Positions 1 to 6,717 of a stretch of DNA of 64,000 bases are shown in pieces. This stretch comes from JAMOAW01 sp039908535. GTDB lineage: Bacteria; Pseudomonadota; Magnetococcia; Magnetococcales; JADFZT01. Within the stretch, counting starts at the first letter, position 1. Every line of letters starts with the position of its first letter. Position numbers and translations under genes: made by a program. Where the stretch lies: the NCBI GenBank assembly GCA_039908535.1, contig JAMOAW010000023.1:1-64000 (forward strand), written 5' to 3'. The notes beneath the pieces were generated by a model. That model saw nothing but the letters and a program-made list of their open reading frames with translations, ran no database searches and was not told the DNA's origin.

Positions 1-75
1 TTTAAGAATTAAAAGAAAAGGGTGGGGGGTATTGGGGGGCGGTTCTCCGCCCCCCAAGGTCTTGATTTTTTCTGT
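1..75 (+). repeat. Family A G/C-hairpin repeat, right part (cut by window edge)
   Basis: This is the right half of the island-wide family A unit. It shows the A-rich centre, a run of the form GGGTGGGGGG, the perfect hairpin GGGGGGCGG-TTCT-CCGCCCCCC and the tail AAGGTCTTGATTTTT. The left half lies outside the window. No gene is seen between here and 262. Confidence 0.85.
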
Positions 76-261
76 AAAAAAAAACTTGCATACCTCATCA
101 TATAGACTTCTTTATTATGTTCTTTTCAAATGATTTCGTCTATCCCTTTTGTACATAGTAAAACATCGGTATGCTCTTTTTAAATAGGAAAATAATCATG
201 GTGAATAGGTTCTTAGAATCTGTTTTGTGTAGATCTTATTTTTTGCTTAGGAGTTGATGGT

Positions 262-1113
262 ATGGGTGTGCGTTTGGATTTGGGGATGGCCAGAAATCTT
301 CATTTGGCCTGGGAAATGGATTTAGAAGCGTTAACCAGAGGAGAAAAAAGTTCAGAAACATTACCCTATACCAGAATACATCAACAATGGGAAGATTGTG
401 AACTTGGGCTTTGGCTGCATGAAACCGGTGTGCGCCAATATGAAGCGCATGATGCCATTCATCAGTTGGTTCAAGTACATAAACAGTTTCATCAAAAGGC
501 CGATGCCCTGCTGACTCAGGTGTTGGCAGGACACCATCCAGGTGCATGGAAAAATAAGTTTGACGAGGTGCGCTCCCTAAGTCGTGAGATCGTCTTTTTA
601 CTGACCGCAGTGGAATTTGGTGCCTTGGAAAAACAGCGGCCAATAAGGAGAGAATTGACGCAGCTCAATCCCTTGCAAAATTTAATAAAACGTTTGTTTG
701 AGGGGCCAAGTCGGGCCGTGGAACAGGATCAGGTCTGTTTGGATGTCAGTTATGCCCGTTTGATGCATATGCGTTGGTCCCAAGATCTGATTAAATCTTT
801 TCGTCATTGGGGGCAGGATGCCCATCTGGATTCGGCTGAAATTTGCGCCCTTGGCGTGTGGATCCATGCGGTCGGTTTTAAAAAATTTTCAGAGATTTCT
901 GAGATAAAAATGTTGGATAAAGTTCATAAAAATTTTCATGAAAAGGCCGAAAAAACCATTCGTGAGTTGCAAAAAAAACATGCCGACGATGCCCAAAGAG
1001 CCTATAACGAAACGTTGGAATTGAGTCAAGAGGTTATCTATTTGCTCTCTTTGATCGAATATAAACTGCTCAATCTAAATGCCTGCACCCCTACAGTTCA
1101 AGTGTTTGGGTAG
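262..1113 (+). CDS. Tandem CZB-domain (chemoreceptor zinc-binding-like) protein
   Basis: The protein of 283 residues holds two copies of the CZB fold, at about 10-125 and 150-270. Each copy carries the family signature: an early His followed by Trp (HLAW, HMRW), then a Cys-x-LG-x-Trp block (CELGLW, CALGVW), then a late H-x-x-FH (HKQFH, HKNFH). In known CZB domains the His and Cys residues bind zinc and sense redox or hypochlorous acid, usually at the C-terminus of a chemoreceptor or diguanylate cyclase. Here there is no signalling or membrane segment, so it is a stand-alone soluble double sensor. ATG at 262 follows a TAGGAG ribosome site. It lies just outside the magnetosome operon and its partner is unknown. 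Confidence 0.8.
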   Translation: MGVRLDLGMARNLHLAWEMDLEALTRGEKSSETLPYTRIHQQWEDCELGLWLHETGVRQYEAHDAIHQLVQVHKQFHQKADALLTQVLAGHHPGAWKNKFDEVRSLSREIVFLLTAVEFGALEKQRPIRRELTQLNPLQNLIKRLFEGPSRAVEQDQVCLDVSYARLMHMRWSQDLIKSFRHWGQDAHLDSAEICALGVWIHAVGFKKFSEISEIKMLDKVHKNFHEKAEKTIRELQKKHADDAQRAYNETLELSQEVIYLLSLIEYKLLNLNACTPTVQVFG

Positions 1114-1120
1114 TCATTTC

Positions 1121-1165
1121 CCTCCTCTTGCGTCTCTAGCAAAGCGTATTGGGCACAAGAGGAGG
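1121..1165. terminator. Hairpin between convergent genes
   Basis: A perfect 10-bp stem (CCTCCTCTTG at 1121-1130 with CAAGAGGAGG at 1156-1165) lies between the ends of the CZB gene and the minus-strand gene that ends at 1172. No strong T run follows on either strand, so it could be a bidirectional terminator or an mRNA-end stabiliser. Confidence 0.5.
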
Positions 1166-1171
1166 TGTAAA

Positions 1172-1544
1172 TTAATGGATGCGATTGAGTAAACTGGTCT
1201 CCATGACCCCTGCATGTTCGCCCCAACGATCATAAACTTCTAAGGCAGTATCCTGGAGCTCCTCTTCTGGTATGCCCAGATGTTTGGCCATGATGTCAAT
1301 ACGCCAATAGGGTTCACCGTCATCATCATAACCGGTGGGGGTCGGGGGGGGGGCCAAAAAATTCCTCCATTGTCAATCGTATGGCACGCCGCACAATGGG
1401 GTCTTTACTCAGAGCAACCGCTTCCCATGCCAAATCAAAGGCGGGATTTGTTGGCCCGGCTTCCAGCACCAAAAGAGCCTCTTCCATTTCCAATCCCAAT
1501 TCGTTTTGAGCCACTCGTGATGAGCGATTTATATTTTGGTGCAT
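1172..1544 (-). pseudogene. Small hypothetical gene split by a frameshift in a 10-G tract
   Basis: Two overlapping minus-strand reading frames (1544 to 1326 and 1357 to 1172) form one plausible acidic protein of about 120 residues. The switch falls exactly in a run of ten G at 1344-1353 (C on the coding strand). With one base fewer the first frame continues through a GPPPTPTG linker into the second, which ends ...LLNRIH. The N-terminal part resembles nothing I recognise. The run may be a phase-variable switch, a genuine inactivation or a sequencing error. The protein is soluble and mostly helical in character. Confidence 0.55.
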
Positions 1545-1675
1545 ATGTCATCCTTTCTTGTTGCATTTTAGCGATCTCGAATGATTGGCTACGATCGCAC
1601 ATTTTTTTTTATTTGTGCAAAATTAAGACCAAAATGAGTGGTTTTTTGTTTTTTATGTTATTAAAGGATTTTTTT

Positions 1676-1836
1676 AAACATGATGCCCTTTCGGGCAAAA
1701 AAAATTAAAGGCCAAACCTTGGGGGATGAATCCCCCAGACCCCCTCTTTTTTTTAAGAATTAAAAGAAAAGGGTGGGGGGTATTGGGGGGCGGTTCTCCG
1801 CCCCCCAAGGTCTTAATTTTTATTTTTCCGATACAT
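1676..1836 (+). repeat. Family A G/C-hairpin repeat
   Basis: A near-complete unit, in order: the small hairpin GCCCTTTCGGGC, the hairpin TGGGGGATGAATCCCCCA, CCCCCTC followed by a T run, an A-rich centre, a GGGTGGGGGG run, the hairpin GGGGGGCGGTTCTCCGCCCCCC, and the tail AAGGTCTTAATTTTTATTTTTCCGATACAT. The 1545-1675 stretch before it holds no recognisable gene; it should contain the promoter of the gene starting at 1544. Confidence 0.9.
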
Positions 1837-1903
1837 TAAAAAATGGGAGAGTATGACGTGAACCGGTAAAAATTGCCCTATAGGGATGGATCATCTTGCC
1901 GGG

Positions 1904-2073
1904 GGTACCACCACATTTAAGTGTGGACGATGAACAGAGTGCCTGAACAAAAAGCAAAGTCAAGACCTTGGGGGATTGCATCCCCCAATCCCCCTGCTTT
2001 TTGAAGGAAGCAAAACCGAGGTCAAAAGCAAAATCAAAAGCAAAACCCTGGGGGCAATCCCCCAGACCCCTTT
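1904..2073 (+). mobile_element. Family B1 MITE-like element, right end lost
   Basis: It begins with the terminal repeat GGTACCACCACATTTAAGTG, as does the complete copy at 18370. It then has the core hairpins (TTGGGGGATTGCATCCCCCAA; CTGGGGGCAATCCCCCAG) and AAAAGC-type spacer repeats. Homology stops in the T run at the TAA stop of mamT (2074-2076), so the right terminal repeat is missing and the element abuts, or supplies, the end of that gene. The 1837-1903 stretch is unassigned. Confidence 0.8.
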
Positions 2074-2598
2074 TTACGGCGGCGTGTCTATGGGAATCTC
2101 AAGCACAATATCATGACACTTGATGCAGCGACCAGAAGGAGGATGATGTCGAGTGGAATCGGGCAAAATAGGTGGACCCACCTTGTGAATGGTGGAAGCC
2201 TTCTCCCAAACCTTGCCAACCGGGGTGATGGGTTGGCTGCCAGGAGGTGCCCCACCTTCAATTAAATGACATTTGGTGCACGGCCCCCAATAGGAGTGGC
2301 CCAGTTTCGCTCCCTTTGGCAACGTGGGAATACGGCGTACCACAATTTTTCGGGTTAATTTGGGGGCAACCATCTGCTGGACGGGATCTTTGAGACTCGG
2401 TTGGGTAGGGGAGGGCATAGATCCAAAAATCTCCCCCTGGAGCTGCCGAGAAATTTTGCTCTCTTGCCAATTATCCAGCCATTCGCCAAAACGCTCCTTG
2501 CCAATCATTCCCGCCCCAATAATCACCAACATAATCAAAGCCCCACCAAAGGGACTCCATTTTTTAGCTTTCGTGTATCTGAAATAGGGCGTAGACAT
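2074..2598 (-). CDS. mamT: MamT, magnetosome magnetochrome (two CXXCH)
   Basis: The 174-residue protein has one N-terminal membrane segment (about 17-33) and a periplasm- or lumen-facing tail with two heme c motifs, CTKCH at 107-111 and CIKCH at 158-162. Each motif sits in the short Pro/His-rich context of magnetochrome domains. Length, topology and position after mamS fit MamT, thought to tune the Fe(II)/Fe(III) ratio during magnetite growth. It is the last gene of the operon. Its ATG at 2598 lies inside a hairpin that also contains the mamS stop, so translation is probably coupled. The stop codon coincides with the edge of a family B element, so the native C-terminus may have been altered. 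Confidence 0.92.
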   Translation of the reverse strand: MSTPYFRYTKAKKWSPFGGALIMLVIIGAGMIGKERFGEWLDNWQESKISRQLQGEIFGSMPSPTQPSLKDPVQQMVAPKLTRKIVVRRIPTLPKGAKLGHSYWGPCTKCHLIEGGAPPGSQPITPVGKVWEKASTIHKVGPPILPDSTRHHPPSGRCIKCHDIVLEIPIDTPP

Positions 2599-2610
2599 CC
2601 TTTTGTCTAC
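2591..2610 (-). promoter_or_regulatory. Hairpin joining the mamS stop, mamT ribosome site and mamT start
   Basis: On the mRNA the arms GUAGACA and UGUCUAC pair perfectly (7 bp) around the loop AAAGGA. The UAG stop of mamS lies in the 5' arm, the loop is the ribosome-binding site, and the AUG of mamT begins at the last loop base. A ribosome finishing mamS would melt it, which is a classic arrangement for translational coupling. The structure is seen directly; the function is inferred. Confidence 0.65.
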
Positions 2611-3263
2611 CGTAACTTATTAGACCAAAGGGCAAACCCTTCATCGTTGCGAAGTATACAGTTTCTGCCATTCACACTGATTTTTCGGGCGTATATCAAG
2701 GCATCTCCCTTATTTTGGTCAAATCGAAACCCAATACCAGAAATGGGGATATCATGGGTTAATATGCAGCCCATATATTTCAAAAACCAATTGGGTGCCA
2801 AAGAGATCTGTTTCTCTTGACCCGTATTGTCGCTTACCCAAATATGAATTTGACCATCACGCTCCGGCATTTCAGAAATTTGTTGAATCGTTCCATCAAA
2901 CCGCTCCCTGGGAGCCTGCTCAAAGGCGATGATCCCTGGTTGGGGCTTGGTGGGAATATTGGGGACATGGGGAATGGCATCGTTCGCTATGGGCATCCTA
3001 TTCATCTGATTCATGGTTTTTGGGGTACTATTCGGGGTAACCGTCGGCACTTGGTTGGCGGGAAGCGTGGCATTGGCCGCTGGAGAGGCCCAGGAAAGAT
3101 CTCGTTGTGCCATCGCAGGCAAGGTCCCTGTTTGCGAACCGGCCATCCGCGCCGTGCTGTCATAGCGTTGTGGATTCCAAACATAATCGGGAACCAAGGC
3201 TGCAACAGCTACGCCAAGTAAAAACAACACAGCAATGACACCAATCCATTCCTCAGGTTTCAT
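2607..3263 (-). CDS. mamS: MamS, magnetosome membrane protein
   Basis: The 218-residue protein has an N-terminal membrane anchor (about 7-25), a Pro/Gln/Asn-rich linker to about 120 and a compact C-terminal domain (about 125-215). That domain contains GCIL and GIGFRFDQNKGDALIYARKI-type strands shared with MamS/MamR family proteins as I know them. Family members affect crystal size and shape, with no defined chemistry. ATG at 3263 has a GAGGG-type ribosome site and lies 16 bp after mamB. It is somewhat longer than the roughly 180 residues I recall for Magnetospirillum, mainly in the linker. Confidence 0.85.
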   Translation of the reverse strand: MKPEEWIGVIAVLFLLGVAVAALVPDYVWNPQRYDSTARMAGSQTGTLPAMAQRDLSWASPAANATLPANQVPTVTPNSTPKTMNQMNRMPIANDAIPHVPNIPTKPQPGIIAFEQAPRERFDGTIQQISEMPERDGQIHIWVSDNTGQEKQISLAPNWFLKYMGCILTHDIPISGIGFRFDQNKGDALIYARKISVNGRNCILRNDEGFALWSNKLR

Positions 3264-3279
3264 AGCACTCTCAATCCCT

Positions 3280-4158
3280 CTATTCCGCCATGATGGGGGT
3301 TAAAAAAACCTGGACACTGCCAACATGCTCCAATTCGCTGGAGATCTTGCGTTTTAAAACCTCGACAATTAAATCACCCTCATAAACCTTAAAATTTTCG
3401 TCAACCTCTACGTTAATTTCAATATGTAGGGCATCACCCGCTACCCGCGCCCGCAAATAAGAGATCCCCATGATTCCATTTACCTTGCGGGTAGTGTCAT
3501 AAATCGCTTGCAAATCTTCCATTTCCGGGGAAGCATCCATCAGGCCATGCATGGCCTCCACCATCAATCCAAAGCCAATGTGCATCACCACCAACGAGAC
3601 CCCTAAGGCCGCTAGAGGGTCGGCTATAGGCACGCCAAATACCGCAAAGGCAATGCCAATCAACACCGCTATCGAAGACATGGCATCGGAACGGTTGTCC
3701 CAGGCATTGGCAATAATCGCCGGGCTGTTGTTCTCTCGACCCACACAGCTTTGATAGTGATACATCAATTCGTTGACAATAATAGAGATCAAGGCACCCA
3801 ATATGGCAATCGGCTCTGGTTCGCTATACTCCCCTGAGACCACACTTTTAACGGCTCCAATAAAAAGAAAAATGGCTCCTCCAAGTAAAATCATGCCGAC
3901 AATACCAGAGGAAAAAAATTGTATTTTTCCATGGCCATAAGGATGCTCATCGTCTGCTGGTTTGCTGGAGATACGCATACTTGTCATGGTGACAAGGCTG
4001 GCGATGACATCCGCAGCTGAATGAAAAGCATCGGCAATCAACGCCGCCGAACCACTTAAAACGCCCAAAATGGATTTGAAAAATACCATGGAGACGTTAG
4101 CGGTAAAAGCCCACCAGATGACAGTTGTTTTGCATTGTACACAATGAGGATACTTCAT
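3280..4158 (-). CDS. mamB: MamB, magnetosome cation diffusion facilitator
   Basis: The 292-residue CDF transporter starts with the MamB/MamM signature CxxC (C6, C9). It has about six membrane helices, then a cytosolic domain (about 210-290). The metal-site residues expected of a working CDF are present: D43, H46 and D50 in helix 2, and D154 and D158 in the NAWDNRSDAMSS block. HPYGHGK matches the family loop. It should move Fe(II) into the magnetosome lumen and nucleate membrane invagination. It overlaps mamQ by 4 bp (ATGA). Its partner MamM in this genome has lost the equivalent residues, so MamB may be the only active subunit. Confidence 0.95.
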   Translation of the reverse strand: MKYPHCVQCKTTVIWWAFTANVSMVFFKSILGVLSGSAALIADAFHSAADVIASLVTMTSMRISSKPADDEHPYGHGKIQFFSSGIVGMILLGGAIFLFIGAVKSVVSGEYSEPEPIAILGALISIIVNELMYHYQSCVGRENNSPAIIANAWDNRSDAMSSIAVLIGIAFAVFGVPIADPLAALGVSLVVMHIGFGLMVEAMHGLMDASPEMEDLQAIYDTTRKVNGIMGISYLRARVAGDALHIEINVEVDENFKVYEGDLIVEVLKRKISSELEHVGSVQVFLTPIMAE

Positions 4159-5102
4159 GGGCTTTTATTTCCAGAATCAGAAGTTTTGAGTGAATCCTTC
4201 TTAGGCTGAGCCGGGGGGGCAGACGAGGGCTTGGTTGTCACGCCTTCCAGGGGCAGCAGACGTTTAAAAGTATCGTTATTCAATACCGGGACATGTAATT
4301 TGGGCTGTTGAGCATAGTCGTTTACCGCAAAATAATCATATCGTTTAAATCCAGTGATCCGAGCCAAAATATACCAAGGAAAAGAGGTGATAAGGGTATT
4401 ATAGATACGGACCTCTATATTATATTCGTCCCGACGTTTAGATATGCGGGTTTCAATCTCAACCAGTTTGTCCATCAGCTGTTGATAGGTGACAGAAGAG
4501 GTGATGTTGGGATATTGTTCCACCACCGCCAAAAGTCTGGACATGGGAGGCAGTTCATTTAAATTTTTTGGTAATACAGGTGGGGTAACCGGGGCCTCAC
4601 TGTTCGGCAGCGTTTCAGATGTAGGGGGAGTACCAGCCTCTATATCCACTTTTTGCTCCACAACCGTTGGAGGAGGAGAGTTCTCCGTGGGTTTGTTTTT
4701 CGATTTGGCCAAATCAGCCCGCACATCGGCTACATGACGAAACACCTCTTGTTCTAGGGCCGATTGATTTAGGGTTAAATTGATTAAATTATCGTATAAA
4801 TCGGTGCGCCGTTGCATGGCATCCTCAACAAGGCTAGAGGCAGCCAAAATATTTTCTTCTAAATTTACAAAAAGATTAAAATTATATAGTGTGGTCACAC
4901 CAAAAAGAATAATAGAGATAAAAGAGAAAAATACGATTAATCCCTTGGCGCGAATCGGCGGTAAACGGCTGTTTTTGGTATTAAATTCATCTCTATACAT
5001 CTGCCGCATTAAACGTTTCATGCGACGAATGCGCTCGCTGCTGTTGCCAGCAGGATCCATGCCGTCGATCATGTCGTTATAATTGTCGGTGTTACTGGCC
5101 AT
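4155..5102 (-). CDS. mamQ: MamQ, LemA-family magnetosome membrane protein
   Basis: The 315-residue protein has a short cytosolic N-terminus, one membrane segment (about 50-75) and a LemA-like helical domain (about 80-270). A Pro/Thr/Glu-rich insert at about 140-190 lengthens it compared with the roughly 270 residues I recall in Magnetospirillum. The segment after the insert (YNIEVRIYNTLITSFPW) and the following AxxxGFK-type block are typical of LemA proteins. MamQ is required for vesicle formation. ATG at 5102 follows AAAGGG. A family A repeat separates it from mamA upstream, and mamB follows with a 4-bp overlap. Confidence 0.92.
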   Translation of the reverse strand: MASNTDNYNDMIDGMDPAGNSSERIRRMKRLMRQMYRDEFNTKNSRLPPIRAKGLIVFFSFISIILFGVTTLYNFNLFVNLEENILAASSLVEDAMQRRTDLYDNLINLTLNQSALEQEVFRHVADVRADLAKSKNKPTENSPPPTVVEQKVDIEAGTPPTSETLPNSEAPVTPPVLPKNLNELPPMSRLLAVVEQYPNITSSVTYQQLMDKLVEIETRISKRRDEYNIEVRIYNTLITSFPWYILARITGFKRYDYFAVNDYAQQPKLHVPVLNNDTFKRLLPLEGVTTKPSSAPPAQPKKDSLKTSDSGNKSP

Positions 5103-5145
5103 GTGCCATTACCCTTTGCCTCGTGGGCAAAATTATATTTAAAGT

Positions 5146-5249
5146 GAATAGGATGCCCTGCGGGCAAAAAAATCAAAAATAAAACCCTGGGGGATTGGGG
5201 CGGTTCTGGGCCCCCCAAGGTCTTGATTTTTATTTTTCCAATATATTAA
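5146..5249 (+). repeat. Family A repeat, shortened copy inside the mam operon
   Basis: It keeps the left end (GGATGCCCTGCGGGCA), a truncated centre and the right tail AAGGTCTTGATTTTTATTTTTCCAATATATTA. The first large hairpin and the T/A centre are mostly deleted. It lies between mamA and mamQ, and its right edge abuts the TAA stop of mamA. Confidence 0.85.
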
Positions 5250-5911
5250 ATCTCATGCTGTAACTCTTCCATTTCGGCGGCCCGTTTAAAATAAGGCAAG
5301 GCTTCATCGCGTTTGCCCATTTGTTCCAAAGCAAAACCAATGGAACGGTAGGTGCGAATCTCTTCCGGTCGAATTTTGATGGCCTTTTGAAACGCCTCTA
5401 CCGCCTTGTCATTGCGTTCTAAATGGCCCCAGGCGACCCCAAGACGATAATTAAGATTATAATTGTCCGGGTTGTGGTCCACAGCCTGTTGTAACATCTC
5501 CACCGCTTTGTCGTACTGTTTTTCTTGAATATAGGCAAGTCCTAAAATGGAGGGGAGGCGGGGACCAGTATCTCCTAGGGCCCGTGCCTTTTCAAGTAAA
5601 TCGATCCCTTCGCGCACATGCTCCAATTTTATATAACAAAATCCCAAATGAAACAGGACATCTAAATCTTTGGGGTGCGATTGAAGCGTGCCTTCCAGGA
5701 GCGGTATGGCTTGATAGTAACGTCCATTTTTGGTGTATTGTATTCCTTTGTTACGATAATATTCATAACGTATATCCCCATCTGGGGCAAACAAAGCATT
5801 AAAACTTTGAATCGCTGCCACCGAAACACGCCGAATGGCGCGGCCTCCCGCATGAAATAAAAAGCCCACTTCATCTAAAAAATTGATACTATTTCTTGGG
5901 GGACGCATCAT
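5246..5911 (-). CDS. mamA: MamA, TPR coat protein of the magnetosome
   Basis: The 221-residue soluble protein has about five TPR motifs from residue 55 on (RYEYYRNKGI, LFHLGFCYIKL, PSILGLAYIQEKQYDKA, NLNYRLGVAW, TYRSIGFALEQMGKRDEA). It closely follows Magnetospirillum MamA as I know it, including the VYYRDKGI-like start of the TPR array and the ALP-x-FK ending. MamA assembles as a matrix on the cytosolic face of the vesicle. The start at 5911 (or the adjacent ATG at 5908) follows a weak AGGGAA site 11 bp after mamP and gives the expected length; an upstream extension would overlap mamP. A MamA-like module also occurs in the gene at 14491. Confidence 0.94.
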   Translation of the reverse strand: MMRPPRNSINFLDEVGFLFHAGGRAIRRVSVAAIQSFNALFAPDGDIRYEYYRNKGIQYTKNGRYYQAIPLLEGTLQSHPKDLDVLFHLGFCYIKLEHVREGIDLLEKARALGDTGPRLPSILGLAYIQEKQYDKAVEMLQQAVDHNPDNYNLNYRLGVAWGHLERNDKAVEAFQKAIKIRPEEIRTYRSIGFALEQMGKRDEALPYFKRAAEMEELQHEI

Positions 5912-5922
5912 TATTTCCCTAT

Positions 5923-6717
5923 TTAATTTAAAATGGTATGACAGCTTTGGCAACTGCCCCGATCCTGATGTGGTCGTACCGCGTTGGCCTTAATGGGAGG
6001 GGGGGGCAAAATAATTCCGTCTGGGTCCGGGGTGATATGACCCGTATTGCCAATGGCATGACATTGGGTACAGGGTCCTCGATACGGATGCGGAACAATG
6101 GCTCCAGCTGGAATCATGGGCGCGGTCTCCACCTGGGCAAAACCCAATGTCTCTGTGGATTGCAGATAAAAGGTCAATTTCTGTCCCTGTCGAACCACTG
6201 TCAAAGGGGTGCTATATTGTTGACTCACCCGTCTGGATTCTCGGACAAGTTCTTCTAATGTGGTCACGGGTCTGCCATTGACCGCCACCAATACATCGGC
6301 GGCAAGCAAACCACATGCCGCAGCGACTAAACTCACTTCATCAATCAATAAACCGTTGAGTTCGTTAGGTAAATTTAATTTTTGTTTAAATTCCGCTGTC
6401 AGAGGCAATGCCTCTAATCCCTGCCAATGTCCTTCAGAGAGCATAATATTGGCAGAACTCACCGCACCCGATCTCACCGGAGGTTGGCGGGTGGAGGTTT
6501 GGGCCGCAACGGTGATAAAACGCGCTGGCTTGGTTTGTAGGCGTATTTGACCTGCGGTGTTGATAAATTGGGCTGTATTGGGGTCTGTACCCACCACACG
6601 GCCAGCCGCTTGTCGTGAAGATGTGTCAAAATTGGGCTTGTCGAATAAATTAAATACCAATACCGACAAAATTAAAACCACTCCAGCTGCAACGACTTCT
6701 GGACCCTGAAGTTTCAT
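5923..6717 (-). CDS. mamP: MamP, PDZ-magnetochrome iron oxidase
   Basis: From the ATG at 6717 the protein has 264 residues: a membrane anchor (about 7-24), a linker, a PDZ domain (about 95-190) and two magnetochrome motifs, CTQCH at 216-220 and CQSCH at 256-260. This is the architecture of MamP, which oxidises Fe(II) and controls crystal number and size. The start overlaps the TGA of mamO by 4 bp (ATGA), so the further upstream start at 6804 is unlikely. A run of eight C on the coding strand (5999-6006) encodes the PPP linker before the second heme motif and is a possible slip site. Confidence 0.94.
   Translation of the reverse strand: MKLQGPEVVAAGVVLILSVLVFNLFDKPNFDTSSRQAAGRVVGTDPNTAQFINTAGQIRLQTKPARFITVAAQTSTRQPPVRSGAVSSANIMLSEGHWQGLEALPLTAEFKQKLNLPNELNGLLIDEVSLVAAACGLLAADVLVAVNGRPVTTLEELVRESRRVSQQYSTPLTVVRQGQKLTFYLQSTETLGFAQVETAPMIPAGAIVPHPYRGPCTQCHAIGNTGHITPDPDGIILPPPPIKANAVRPHQDRGSCQSCHTILN

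Noticed and set aside
5938..6550. Plus-strand frames opposite mamP and similar frames opposite mamE, MamO and other genes
   Set aside because: They are shadows of well-supported genes on the other strand.
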